This document shows positions 1 through 8,940 of a stretch of DNA of 64,000 nucleotides, piece by piece. Made by a program: the position numbers and the translations under genes. The notes beneath the pieces were generated by a model that saw only the letters and a list, made by a program, of their open reading frames with translations, had not been told where the DNA came from and did no database searches. This DNA comes from Syntrophus sp963665935 (GTDB taxonomy: Bacteria > Desulfobacterota > Syntrophia > Syntrophales > Syntrophaceae). How positions within the stretch are numbered: position 1 is the first letter of the stretch; every line of letters starts with the position of its first letter. The stretch spans positions 3,286,001 to 3,350,000 of the forward strand of contig OY762510.1 in assembly GCA_963665935.1 (NCBI GenBank), given 5' to 3'.

Positions 1-2
1 CG

Positions 3-1415
3 GATGGACAAGGTGGAAAAAATAAAGGCCTCGATCTTTCCGGAAGGGACTACATCAAGGAAGCAAAAAGCGGCAAGGTCAGTGTCGGTTCCGTTACGAA
101 ATCGAAGGGAAGCGGCAACATCGTGCTGACATTCGGCGCCCCCATCTATTCGAAGTCCAAGCAAATCGTCGGTGTTGTCGGTTCCGTCATGAATATCAGC
201 TTCCTGTCGGATAAGATTGCTGAAACCAAACTGGGAAACACCGGTTATGCCTTTGTCATTGACAAAAGCGGTATTCTCATTGCGCATCCAAACAAGGATT
301 TGATTCTTGCGGTAAATACCACACAAGAGGAAGGGATGAAAGGATTTGCATCCCAAATGGTTGCGGGAGAAACCGGAGTGAATCCTTACGTCTTTAAAGG
401 GGTGAAAAAACTGGCGGGTTTTGCCCCTGTGCCGGCATCGGGCTGGAGTATCTGCGTAACCCAGGATTACAAGGAATTCATGGCCCCGGCTTATCACCTC
501 ATGTGGATTATCGTGATGATCGGTTCAATTTTCCTTGCCGTTGCAATCGTGGGTGTGTCCTTCTTTGCCCGTGGAATTGCCCTGCCGATCGGTCAAGTAG
601 GCAATGACCTCAATGATGCATCTGAACAGGTAGCGGCGGCTTCCTCGCAGGTCGCCTCAGCCAGCCAGAGTCTTGCTGAAGGGGCTTCCGAACAAGCTTC
701 CGCTTTGGAAGAGACCTCATCATCCCTGGAAGAGATGACATCGATGACCAAGCGAAATGCGGACAATGCAGCCGAGGCCAAGTCTCTGATGGCTGAAGCC
801 CGGCAGATAGTTGAGAAAGTCGATACCCAGATGAAGAACATGGTGTCGGCGATTTCGGATGTGACAAAGTCCAGCGAAGAGACGGGCAAGATTATCAAAA
901 CGATTGATGAGATCGCCTTCCAGACCAACCTGCTGGCACTCAACGCCGCTGTAGAAGCGGCTAGAGCGGGGGAAGCAGGTGCGGGATTTGCGGTCGTGGC
1001 CGAGGAAGTGAGGAACCTGGCCATGCGGGCGGCTGATGCGGCCAAGAACACCTCAAGCCTGATTGAGAATACGATTGTGACCGTCAATAACAGCAACGAG
1101 CTGACCCAGCAGACGCAGTCCGCTTTTAACGAGAATCGGGAGATTACCCAGAAAGTCGGGCAACTGGTGGATGAAATTGCAGCGGCCTCTCAGGAGCAGG
1201 CGCAGGGGATCGACCAGATCGGGAAAGCCGTGGCGGAAATGGACAAGGTGGTCCAGCAGACCGCTGCCAATGCGGAAGAATCTGCCAGCGCCGCTGAGGA
1301 AATGAATGCCCAGGCCATGGCCATGAAGAAAAATGTCGGACAGTTGGTGACCATTGTTGACGGGGGTAGCGACGCCGGTATCGGCCAGGACTACCGTCTG
1401 GGTAGGCGTAGCTGA
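3..1415 (+). CDS. Methyl-accepting chemotaxis protein, 5' end outside the window
   Basis: The reading frame is open from the left edge, so the gene begins upstream and about 470 residues are visible. The first 150 or so residues look like the membrane-distal half of a dCache sensor domain, with the phrases SGRDYIKEA and GYAFVIDKSGILIAHP. A transmembrane helix follows near residues 165-190 (MWIIVMIGSIFLAVAIVG). The rest is a long alanine/glutamate-rich coiled coil. Its hairpin tip, IDEIAFQTNLLALNAAVEAA, is the conserved contact for CheA and CheW. The stretch between membrane and coiled coil is short, with no clear full HAMP domain. It should signal an extracytoplasmic ligand to the flagellar switch or a related pathway. 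A strong terminator follows and no che genes lie beside it. Confidence 0.93.
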   Translation, partial: DGQGGKNKGLDLSGRDYIKEAKSGKVSVGSVTKSKGSGNIVLTFGAPIYSKSKQIVGVVGSVMNISFLSDKIAETKLGNTGYAFVIDKSGILIAHPNKDLILAVNTTQEEGMKGFASQMVAGETGVNPYVFKGVKKLAGFAPVPASGWSICVTQDYKEFMAPAYHLMWIIVMIGSIFLAVAIVGVSFFARGIALPIGQVGNDLNDASEQVAAASSQVASASQSLAEGASEQASALEETSSSLEEMTSMTKRNADNAAEAKSLMAEARQIVEKVDTQMKNMVSAISDVTKSSEETGKIIKTIDEIAFQTNLLALNAAVEAARAGEAGAGFAVVAEEVRNLAMRAADAAKNTSSLIENTIVTVNNSNELTQQTQSAFNENREITQKVGQLVDEIAAASQEQAQGIDQIGKAVAEMDKVVQQTAANAEESASAAEEMNAQAMAMKKNVGQLVTIVDGGSDAGIGQDYRLGRRS

Positions 1416-1465
1416 AGTAAGTAGCACTTGGAAGAGCTTTTTTAAATCTTGCTGTTATGGAGAGG

Positions 1466-1507
1466 AAAAAAGAGACAGAGTCGCGATAGACTCTGTCTCT
1501 TTTTTAT
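1466..1507 (+). terminator. Rho-independent terminator after the chemotaxis receptor
   Basis: A perfect 12-bp stem (1471-1482 with 1489-1500, AGAGACAGAGTC) has a 6-nt loop. It is preceded by an A-run and followed by TTTTT (1501-1505), so it can work in either direction. It separates the receptor from the phosphate island. Confidence 0.92.
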
Positions 1508-1635
1508 TATTGATTAAATCGTTCTTTCGTTTATAGTTTCAGGGCCAAAAGGACTGAACCGAAATGGAAGATGAAAGGAGCTTTGTCAGACGAAATATTG
1601 ACAAAGGACAAAGAATCCTGAAAAAAAGAGGATCC

Positions 1636-2358
1636 ATGGGGAAAAAGCGAATTCTGGTTGTCGATGACGAGAAGGATATTGTTGAACTGGTAGCCTTCAA
1701 CCTTGAAAGGGAAGGGTTGGCTGTGCAAAGGGCCTTCGATGGAGAAAAGGCATTGCAGCTTATCTGGGAAGAAAAACCGGATCTTCTGATCCTCGACCTG
1801 ATGCTGCCCGGTCTGTCGGGGTTGGACGTCTGCAGGATCATACGGCAGCAAGAGAAAACGGAAACCCTCCCAATCATCATGCTGACGGCGAAAGGGGAAC
1901 CCCTCGACAAGATCCTGGGGCTGGAAATGGGGGCTGATGATTACATTACAAAGCCTTTCGATGTTCGGGAATTAATCGCCCGCGTGAGGGCCGTGCTGCG
2001 CCGGTCCAATCAACGGACGGATTCAGGTTCCGGGGAAAGCTTTACTTTTCGGGGACTTCATTTCGATTATAGAACATACCAGGTTTCCGTGGATGGGAAA
2101 AAGATCGATCTCGGACCGACGGAGATCAAGCTGCTTCGATTTTTGACCCGCCAACCCGGGAGGGTTTTCAGCAGGGACCAGTTGCTTGATTCCGTCTGGG
2201 GGGATGAAGCTTTTGTGGAACCCCGTACGGTTGATGTCCACATCAGCCGCCTCCGAGCAGAAATTGAAAAAAACAAGGATAAACCGCAGTACGTTTTAAC
2301 CGTCAGGGGCATAGGTTATAAATTCGCTGATCCAAAGGAGCCCTTTGATGACGATTAA
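1636..2358 (+). CDS. phoB: PhoB-family response regulator, first copy
   Basis: 240-residue OmpR/PhoB-type regulator. The receiver domain (about 1-120) has the acidic pair D10/D11, phospho-acceptor D54 in LLILDLMLPG and the lysine of TKPF. A winged-helix DNA-binding domain occupies about 140-235, with the PhoB-like phrase FVEPRTVDVHISRLR. The ATG at 1636 is preferred over an in-frame ATG 72 nt upstream because it sits behind AGAGG and gives the usual family N-terminus. It probably activates the PHO boxes in this window after phosphorylation by the PhoR at 23956. No PHO box was found in the roughly 130 bp before it. A second, very similar PhoB lies at 6717. Confidence 0.93.
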   Translation: MGKKRILVVDDEKDIVELVAFNLEREGLAVQRAFDGEKALQLIWEEKPDLLILDLMLPGLSGLDVCRIIRQQEKTETLPIIMLTAKGEPLDKILGLEMGADDYITKPFDVRELIARVRAVLRRSNQRTDSGSGESFTFRGLHFDYRTYQVSVDGKKIDLGPTEIKLLRFLTRQPGRVFSRDQLLDSVWGDEAFVEPRTVDVHISRLRAEIEKNKDKPQYVLTVRGIGYKFADPKEPFDDD

Positions 2359-2715
2359 TAAGGATTATGCCTGGAGTATTCAGCTTAATCCAATCCCTCA
2401 CGAATTTTAACGCCAAGATTCCTCATGCTAAAAGGCTTCTGCAGGAAGCTTGATCCACTGTCCAATAAGTCCTCACCGGCAATCACATCGGCGGTACAGC
2501 CGGACGTTTCATTTAGATTTTAAAAGTCATTTATATCCCCAGATCTGCTTCATAAAAAAAACCGTCCTTTATCCTGCCTCCCATTACACCAAACCAAAGC
2601 AACCCTCCATCCCCCGTCTTGTCCATTAAAGACCAAAAAAGCCCATTTCCCGGGATCAAGCCGACAGGGGAATGAACAGCAATCGTCAAGGGTAGATTGA
2701 AAACTTTTTATCATA
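2359..2715. other. Intergenic stretch without a recognised gene
   Basis: No credible coding frame, RNA gene or strong terminator was seen. The region is interrupted by stops in all frames and ends in the PHO-box promoter that drives the next operon. Confidence 0.6.
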
Positions 2716-2760
2716 TCTTCACCGTTCTGTAATTTCCCTGCAACATGCCTGCGTTATGAT
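2716..2760 (+). promoter_or_regulatory. PHO box and -10 element before the 819-residue gene
   Basis: Three 7-mers spaced exactly 11 bp apart, TCTTCAC (2716), CTGTAAT (2727) and CTGCAAC (2738), match the E. coli PhoB half-site CTGTCAT. Ten nucleotides after the last half-site is TATGAT (2755-2760), a good -10 hexamer. PhoB bound here would replace a -35 element. The GTG start follows 27 nt later. Confidence 0.8.
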
Positions 2761-2787
2761 TCCCCCAAAGATTGGAGGGAACGGACG

Positions 2788-5247
2788 GTGAGCAAAGGGA
2801 AAAGAGCAAGGATGGCAGATACTGCTGTTGCTGAAAATCAGCAACGGGAGATCCCTTCCCTCAAGAAAATTATGGCAAGCCTGCCGATCCGGCAAGGACG
2901 CTGTCTGGATGTATCTTCACTGCCCTTTGCATCAGGCGATGTCACTGCCGGAAGTGAAGCAGAACTGCAGGCAATTGTCATCGGAGACAGGAAAACGGTG
3001 GATCTGCCTCTGACCATCGAACAATCGAACTATTTTGCCGACATGCTCCGTCGATCTGCAGCCGGTGATACCAGGAAAAGAAGCGTCACTGACTTGGAGG
3101 CGTTTCTCCACAATAATGAGGAAGAAGTCTGGGAAAACAGTTGGGTGCGCTTTCCCCGCGACCTGTTGAGCCCCCTGTCGGAGGAAGTCTTGGAGAGGGA
3201 TCTTCTGGCGGATAAGGATGAGCCGGGCAGGGGAAAGCGATCGGATGTGCAGAAATTTATTTTTTCCCAGAACAGTCAGGATTATCTGCGCATCCCCATC
3301 AGTTATCTTTTGAAACTATCTCTGGCGGAAATCGTCAATGCCAGCAGGCTCCTTTTGCCGGGAACGATCCTGGATACCGCAACGCGACTCATGGATCATT
3401 ACCTCAATGACAATTCCTCCCCGGAAAACTTTTCCTTTCACGTCGTTTCCGCCTCAGCCCATTGTCGATTGGGAACCGCTGCGGCTCAGGAAATGGCACA
3501 ACGATTCCTCCTCAGCAGTTTGCTGGTCATGTATGCCAATGAACGGTTCGGATTGATAAAGAGCGGGCAGCAAGCTGTCATTTTTTATTCTCCCCATCCG
3601 CCTTCCCGGCAGAAGCGGCTCAACAACTGCATTTCCGATGCCTTTTATCGAGAGCTCTTCATGAATCCATGCCTTTCCGGATGGCGGCGAGGAGAGGAGA
3701 AGCGGGATTACATGCATCTCTGTCACCAGGTCATCAGCCGAAGCCAGTTGAACGCAATTGCCAAGCTGCGTGATGCCGGCATCATCACGAACAATCTCGT
3801 CATCCTCCCGAACACTTCAAACATCAGTCTGTCCAATAACGGGACCCATGTCAGCCTGGGCAGCAGGCAACTGGGGGCAATACTGAAAGATCCGGGCAGT
3901 GGATTCTCAAAAGTCCAGGAAAAGGTTCTCGGCGACCTGGTGGTGAAAATCGTGGAACATTTCCTCCCCCTTTTTGTGGGATCCTACACCGCTGCGCCCT
4001 ATCGTCTCGATTTTACGGATTTTCACCCGGAAAAGGTTCTGGCATTTCTTCCCCATGAACTGGATTACACGCATCTACGCATGTTCTGGCGGCGGTGGCA
4101 GAAGAAGGCAAAACTCAGGGTGCTTGGCCATTCGTTGACCCCTTTCGGCCCCTTATGGCTGGACAGAACGATCCGTGCGGTTTGCGGTCTACGGGGAGAT
4201 TTTCTTCCCGATTTCCGGATGATTGATTACCTGATGGCCCTGATGAGCACAGAGCGAAGTCCCGCACTCGACGGAAGACTGCACAACAGCGATCGGTTGA
4301 AGAAAGATCTGACTGAACTAGGCGTTTTTGATCGGAAAATGTCCCTCTACCTGTTCGAAAAAATGCGCGACTATGAAACAATGGGGTTTTCCGGATTTGA
4401 GTTCCGTCATTACAGCCTCTTTGAGAAATTTACCGACGACATGGGAAAAGCCGTGGACATCCAGGATCTCCTGTATTGTCTGGCTTTCAAATACATGGCT
4501 GCCGGAAATATTTCCCATAATTCCATTCCCGACACCCCTTTTGTGGAAAGTGAAAGGCGCCAGATCATCTTCGGCACGGCGGTCGGCATCCCTACCTTCT
4601 ACATTCGGCAGGACACCCATAACGGCCTGATGAAAAGGATCCTCTCCCGTGCGGAAAGAGTTCGAAAGAGCCGGCGCTATCCTCGTTACCTGCGGGTTTA
4701 TAACGATGAATACCGGCGGGCACTCTTGAAGATCCTGCATGAAGACGCCGCGGATCTCATCGAAATGTTTGACCTGAAAGATACCCTGCAGGATCTAAAA
4801 TTCCGCCTGGAATCGCCGCGTCTCTATTCGGCGCAGGGAAGACTGACTGCCTCGATTCTGAAGGAAGTCGGCGCCTTGTCTCCTTTGCAGGTAAAGTCAG
4901 AAGTCTTCAATCTAGCTGCCGAGCGCTATTATCGACATGGTTTGCGCAGGCGACATATCGAAGAAGCTCTGGATCTATTGGTTGAAGAACTTGCAACTTT
5001 CCAAAAGGGCTGCAGAGGGATGAAGCAGGAGACGAGGCGAGCCATGCATTTGCTGTTTAAGAACGAACAACCACCGGCATTCATACGGCGATTACGCAGT
5101 AAAATCCTCGAAGGTTCCGTGACAGAGGGAGATTTAAAGAATCTTATTTATCTGGTCATTATTTCCATCCATGAGAATGGCAAAGCGGCTGATTCCCATA
5201 AGGGTGGAGACAGCAGGAGAACGAATCATGTTGCATCAGTATGTTGA
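2788..5247 (+). CDS. Unrecognised 819-residue protein, first gene of a PHO-controlled operon
   Basis: I do not recognise a family. The protein is large, soluble-looking (no signal peptide or clear membrane helix) and rich in charged and aromatic residues. Notable phrases are FLPHELDYTHLRMFWRRW near residues 425-445 and RRYPRYLRVYNDEYRRALL near 630-650. The start is GTG behind GGAGG; an in-frame ATG lies 24 nt downstream. The last 20 nt overlap the start of the decarboxylase-like gene, so the two are probably translationally coupled and act together. The upstream PHO box implies induction on phosphate starvation. A role in membrane-lipid or small-molecule metabolism with its neighbour is only an inference. 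Codon use resembles the flanking genes, so recent transfer is not indicated. Confidence 0.85.
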   Translation: MSKGKRARMADTAVAENQQREIPSLKKIMASLPIRQGRCLDVSSLPFASGDVTAGSEAELQAIVIGDRKTVDLPLTIEQSNYFADMLRRSAAGDTRKRSVTDLEAFLHNNEEEVWENSWVRFPRDLLSPLSEEVLERDLLADKDEPGRGKRSDVQKFIFSQNSQDYLRIPISYLLKLSLAEIVNASRLLLPGTILDTATRLMDHYLNDNSSPENFSFHVVSASAHCRLGTAAAQEMAQRFLLSSLLVMYANERFGLIKSGQQAVIFYSPHPPSRQKRLNNCISDAFYRELFMNPCLSGWRRGEEKRDYMHLCHQVISRSQLNAIAKLRDAGIITNNLVILPNTSNISLSNNGTHVSLGSRQLGAILKDPGSGFSKVQEKVLGDLVVKIVEHFLPLFVGSYTAAPYRLDFTDFHPEKVLAFLPHELDYTHLRMFWRRWQKKAKLRVLGHSLTPFGPLWLDRTIRAVCGLRGDFLPDFRMIDYLMALMSTERSPALDGRLHNSDRLKKDLTELGVFDRKMSLYLFEKMRDYETMGFSGFEFRHYSLFEKFTDDMGKAVDIQDLLYCLAFKYMAAGNISHNSIPDTPFVESERRQIIFGTAVGIPTFYIRQDTHNGLMKRILSRAERVRKSRRYPRYLRVYNDEYRRALLKILHEDAADLIEMFDLKDTLQDLKFRLESPRLYSAQGRLTASILKEVGALSPLQVKSEVFNLAAERYYRHGLRRRHIEEALDLLVEELATFQKGCRGMKQETRRAMHLLFKNEQPPAFIRRLRSKILEGSVTEGDLKNLIYLVIISIHENGKAADSHKGGDSRRTNHVASVC

Positions 5248-6238
5248 TCGGACAAGTCGTACCATACGCGTTGAAAATTTTCCTGGAGACAGGAGCATCC
5301 GGTTTATCTATTCCCACCTGCGCGAGAATGCGCCTTTGATGTTTCGAATGGTCAGCAGTGCCAGGACTTCACGTTTATTGGCCTTTCTGAACTTCAACAG
5401 TATGCTCGACGAAAAGCTTTCCGGGAATTATCTGAAGGCTGCCGGCATTGACCCGAGGGAAAGCTTATTGCCCCCTGCCTGTCTCGATACGCCGAAGAAG
5501 ATCTTTGAAAGAAAAATCCGCTACTGGGAATTCCGGCCCATGTCCAAAGACCCGGCAGTCGTCGTTTCTCCCTGTGATGCCCGGATGCTCCTGGGTTCCT
5601 TTGATGCTGCTTCCGGGATTTTCATCAAGGGAAAATTCTTTGATTTTGAAGAACTGCTCGGCAGGAACAAGAAAAAATGGCTCAATGCGCTGGAATCGGG
5701 AGATTTTGCCCTCTTCCGCCTGACGCCGGACCGTTACCATTACACCCACACCCCCGTAGCCGGAAGGGTTATCGATTATTACAGCATTGAAGGGAGATAC
5801 CATGCATGTCACCCCAATGCCGTTGTTTCCATGGTAACGCCTTACTCGAAAAACAAGCGCGTGGTTACCATCATCGACACGGATGTTCCCGGAGGCACCC
5901 AGGCCGGAATTGTAGCTATGGTGGAAGTCGTCGCCCTCATGATCGGGGACATCGTTTCCTGCTACAGCGAAAAGGAATACGAAAATCCGGCACCGATCGG
6001 GACGGGAATGTTCCTGAAAAAAGGGCGCCCCAAAAGCCTTTTCCGTCCCGGAAGCAGCACGGTTGTGCTGATCTTCCAGCGGCAACGCATCCGTTTCAAT
6101 GATGACATCGTCTGGAACATGTCCATCCCCGGAGTGGAAAGCATTTTCAGCAGGAATTTTTCTCAGCCGCTGGTTGAAACGGATGTACAGGTGAGGAACA
6201 TGATCGGCACCGCCGTATACGGGTCAAAAACGAGATAA
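5228..6238 (+). CDS. Phosphatidylserine decarboxylase-related pyruvoyl enzyme
   Basis: 336 residues. The blocks follow the phosphatidylserine decarboxylase fold: SPCDARM (Asp117, equivalent to the SPADG motif), IKGKFFDFEELLG, then DRYHYTHTPVAG (His171/His174), then FRPGSSTVVLIF. In true decarboxylases the LGST serine becomes the pyruvoyl cofactor by self-cleavage; here the motif reads PGSST (residues 274-278), so the Asp, His and Ser are kept but the flank differs. The ATG at 5228 has AGGAGA upstream. No N-terminal membrane helix is evident. The substrate may be phosphatidylserine or a soluble amino acid; some relatives decarboxylate free amino acids. It is coupled to the 819-residue gene and lies in a PHO-controlled operon, an unusual setting for a phospholipid-making enzyme. 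Confidence 0.82.
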   Translation: MLHQYVDRTSRTIRVENFPGDRSIRFIYSHLRENAPLMFRMVSSARTSRLLAFLNFNSMLDEKLSGNYLKAAGIDPRESLLPPACLDTPKKIFERKIRYWEFRPMSKDPAVVVSPCDARMLLGSFDAASGIFIKGKFFDFEELLGRNKKKWLNALESGDFALFRLTPDRYHYTHTPVAGRVIDYYSIEGRYHACHPNAVVSMVTPYSKNKRVVTIIDTDVPGGTQAGIVAMVEVVALMIGDIVSCYSEKEYENPAPIGTGMFLKKGRPKSLFRPGSSTVVLIFQRQRIRFNDDIVWNMSIPGVESIFSRNFSQPLVETDVQVRNMIGTAVYGSKTR

Positions 6239-6264
6239 AAAAACCATCCTGAGGAGACAAAGAA

Positions 6265-6675
6265 ATGAAAGAGGAAATCTTGAATTATTTTAAAAATCTG
6301 CTTGTTCTTCAGAGGAGGCGGCTCTATTCAGCTGCATGCAGAACTGTATCGGATATGAAGAAGGAAGAAGGACAACTTTCCGACCCCCTTGATCGGGCTG
6401 TGGTTGAACTTGACCGGCAAATGGAATTGTCCATTCGAGGTCGGGAAAGAAGTGACCTTCAGGATATTTATCAAGCCCTGATACGAATCGAAAAGGGGAG
6501 CTTCGGGGTATGCGATCTCTGCGGAATGCCCATTTCCGAACAACGGCTGATGGCTAGGCCAACCACTCTTCTGTGTGTTGAGTGTCAGCAGAGACAGGAA
6601 TCAATCTCCGGAAGGATGAATCAGTGGGCATTTCGAGACGGGCAGAGAACATGTTCCGAATCCTTCGGAGATTAA
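6265..6675 (+). CDS. DksA/TraR-family zinc-finger RNA polymerase factor
   Basis: 136 residues: an N-terminal coiled coil followed by a four-cysteine zinc finger (C83, C86, C104, C107; CDLCG and CVECQ). The coiled-coil tip reads DPLDRA at residues 40-45. This matches the DPVDRA tip of E. coli DksA that reaches the polymerase active site through the secondary channel, so it is more than a generic TraR-like finger. The start has TGAGGAG upstream. It lies 26 bp after the decarboxylase-like gene and 41 bp before a second phoB, so it probably shares the PHO-box transcript. It could link phosphate limitation to (p)ppGpp-type control; that is inference. Confidence 0.85.
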   Translation: MKEEILNYFKNLLVLQRRRLYSAACRTVSDMKKEEGQLSDPLDRAVVELDRQMELSIRGRERSDLQDIYQALIRIEKGSFGVCDLCGMPISEQRLMARPTTLLCVECQQRQESISGRMNQWAFRDGQRTCSESFGD

Positions 6676-6716
6676 ACCCAGGGATTCGCTCAACATTCAT
6701 CAAAAGGAATCAAATC

Positions 6717-7439
6717 ATGAAAGAAGGACAAAGATCAAGGCAGCGAACGGTCCTGGTGGTGGATGATGAAAAGGATATTACGGATCTTCTGAACTATAAT
6801 CTGTCCCGTGAGAGATTCCAGGTCCTTGTCGCGCACAATGGTGTCGAAGCCATTGAGATTGCTCGAAAGAAACATCCGGACATTGTCATTCTGGATTGGA
6901 TGATGCCCGAGATGGATGGATTGGAAACATGCCGATATCTTCGAAAACAGTCTGAAACGGGGGACATTCCTATCATCATGCTGACGGCCCGGTCGGATTC
7001 AACGGAAAAAATATTAGGCCTGGAGATGGGCGCCGATGACTATTTGACCAAGCCATTTCATCTTAGAGAGCTTCTGGCCAGAATCAGGGCTGTCATTCGC
7101 AGGATTGAGCGCCCTGGCCAAGAGGAGGATAAAAAAATCGTTGCTTACAAGGAGATTCGAATTGATCTCAATTATCACAAAGTCACCGTTAACGATGTCA
7201 ACATAGACCTCACAGCACGGGAAATAAAACTTCTCATCTTTCTCATGAAACATCCGGGACGCGTTTATACACGGGAGGAATTACTCGATGCCGTCTGGGG
7301 AAATGACTCCTTTGTGGAGCCCAGAACCGTGGATGTTCATATCAGCAGGTTGCGTTCCCTCATTGAAACGGAAAAGGACAAGCCTCGATATCTCCTGACA
7401 GTAAGGAGCCTTGGTTACAAGTTTTCAGACGAAAACTGA
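6717..7439 (+). CDS. PhoB-family response regulator, second copy
   Basis: 240 residues. The receiver domain has D16/D17, phospho-acceptor D60 in IVILDWMMPE, and TKPF. The winged-helix domain carries the same FVEPRTVDVHISRLR recognition region as the first PhoB. The ATG at 6717 (AAGGA upstream) is chosen over an upstream in-frame start that would run into the DksA-like gene. Near-identity of the recognition helix suggests both copies read the same PHO boxes. Being last in a PHO-controlled operon would give positive feedback. No cognate kinase is adjacent; the nearest are PhoR at 23956 and the hybrid kinase at 10217. Confidence 0.9.
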   Translation: MKEGQRSRQRTVLVVDDEKDITDLLNYNLSRERFQVLVAHNGVEAIEIARKKHPDIVILDWMMPEMDGLETCRYLRKQSETGDIPIIMLTARSDSTEKILGLEMGADDYLTKPFHLRELLARIRAVIRRIERPGQEEDKKIVAYKEIRIDLNYHKVTVNDVNIDLTAREIKLLIFLMKHPGRVYTREELLDAVWGNDSFVEPRTVDVHISRLRSLIETEKDKPRYLLTVRSLGYKFSDEN

Positions 7440-7523
7440 AAAATAATCGTTGGACTGCCGTCGGTATAAGAAGATTAAAGAATCCTTTATTTCATCCAAA
7501 AGCACCCCGAACAACCCTCACAG

Positions 7524-7579
7524 ACTTCATAATCATTTCATCCCCATTTCATTCCTGTGTAACAATTTGCGGCTAGTGT
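7524..7579 (+). promoter_or_regulatory. Four-half-site PHO box and -10 before the porin
   Basis: Half-sites ACTTCAT (7524), ATTTCAT (7535), ATTTCAT (7546) and GTGTAAC (7557) repeat at an exact 11-bp period. Ten nucleotides after the last one is TAGTGT (7574-7579), a plausible -10 hexamer. The layout matches the boxes before the 819-residue gene and pstS. Confidence 0.8.
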
Positions 7580-7639
7580 GCCCTCCATAATTTCGCTTCC
7601 AGCGAAAAATAAATCCAACAGAGATGAAAGGAGAGCTAA

Positions 7640-8914
7640 ATGGTTATTGGTAAAAGAAGGGGTGTTGCACTGATTCTATACGGTTTATGGATGTGGTTAT
7701 CTCTGACAAGCCCGCTCTGGGCGGCAGAGGCCGATGTGGTTGAACTGATCAATCTTCTGAAAAGTAAAAATGTCGTAACGCAGCAGGAAGCAGATTCTCT
7801 CTTGAAGGAAATGGATAAAAACAGGGAAAAGGAACGCGCAGAAATAAAGAAGGATATCGCCGAGTCGGCAAAAAAAGGCGAATTCCTGCCTTCCGCATTA
7901 AAGGGATTTAAATTCGGAACAACGATTTTTGCGGAATGGAATGCCAAAGATTACGACAACGGCGATTCGTCGAATGAATTCGTCGTGAACAGGGCTTATT
8001 TAACCTTAACGAAGGATATCAACAGTTGGCTTAGCTTGAACGTAACCACGGATATATTTCAATCAAAGGATGAGGACGATAAAGCTAACGGATGGGAGAT
8101 CCGTCTGAAAAATGCCTATGCCAATCTGAATCTTTTGGGAACACAGACGAAGGTCGGCTTGATCCCCACGCCTTCCGACAGTTACGATTCTGCCATTTGG
8201 CCTTATCGCGTACAAGGGAAGAATTTATTGGATGAAGCAGGGGTTCAGTCTTCGGCAGATTTTGGTTTGTCTAATCAGGGCACATTTGGCGGTGACCTCG
8301 ATGACGAAGAATACCTTAATTACGCAGGGAAAACTTACGCTGGAAAATGGGGCGGCTATATGGCCGGCGTATACAATGGTTCCGGATACACCGAATCAGA
8401 GAAAAATGACAATAAGGTCGTTTCCGGGATTGTCTATGTAAGACCTCTTCCTGATGTTCCGATTCTGAAGGGACTACAGATCGCTTACACAGGGACGTAC
8501 GGAGAAAGTAATGAATATTTCAAAACGGGCAAGACAGACAACAACCCGGACTGGGTTGTCAACATGGTTCAGGCCTCATTACAGCACAGACTGTTTACGG
8601 TCATGGGCCAGTACTACTGGGGCAAAGGCGCCTACAAGTCGACAGAAGAAAATGACCGTGAAGGATATTTGCTGGAGGGTTTTGTAAGGATTCCAAACCT
8701 TGAGAAATTCCGGCTCTTCGGTAAATATTATCATTATGATCCCGATATGGACAAGGATGATGATGAGTATCAAACCTATGTAGCTGGCGTATCTTATGAT
8801 TTCTGCAAAGAATTCATGCCCTACATTGCCTATGAGCATCGAGAATATGAAGTTCAGACGGCCAATCTGGTTGATTACGACAAATATCAGGTCGGCTTCC
8901 AGCTGAAATTCTAG
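7640..8914 (+). CDS. Phosphate-selective (OprO/OprP-type) outer-membrane porin
   Basis: 424 residues with a signal peptide of about 27 residues (cleavage near PLWA/AEAD). A short charged coiled-coil segment (residues 30-75) is followed by an alternating aromatic/polar beta-barrel that ends in phenylalanine (VGFQLKF), the usual outer-membrane assembly signal. The N-terminal helix plus barrel fits the OprO/OprP porins, which take up phosphate or polyphosphate. The four-part PHO box about 80 bp upstream supports a phosphate role. The start ATG follows GAAAGGAGAG. A hairpin just after the stop may attenuate read-through into the next gene. Confidence 0.85.
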   Translation: MVIGKRRGVALILYGLWMWLSLTSPLWAAEADVVELINLLKSKNVVTQQEADSLLKEMDKNREKERAEIKKDIAESAKKGEFLPSALKGFKFGTTIFAEWNAKDYDNGDSSNEFVVNRAYLTLTKDINSWLSLNVTTDIFQSKDEDDKANGWEIRLKNAYANLNLLGTQTKVGLIPTPSDSYDSAIWPYRVQGKNLLDEAGVQSSADFGLSNQGTFGGDLDDEEYLNYAGKTYAGKWGGYMAGVYNGSGYTESEKNDNKVVSGIVYVRPLPDVPILKGLQIAYTGTYGESNEYFKTGKTDNNPDWVVNMVQASLQHRLFTVMGQYYWGKGAYKSTEENDREGYLLEGFVRIPNLEKFRLFGKYYHYDPDMDKDDDEYQTYVAGVSYDFCKEFMPYIAYEHREYEVQTANLVDYDKYQVGFQLKF

Positions 8915-8940
8915 GAAAGTCCTTTCTTATTGTCGCCGGT

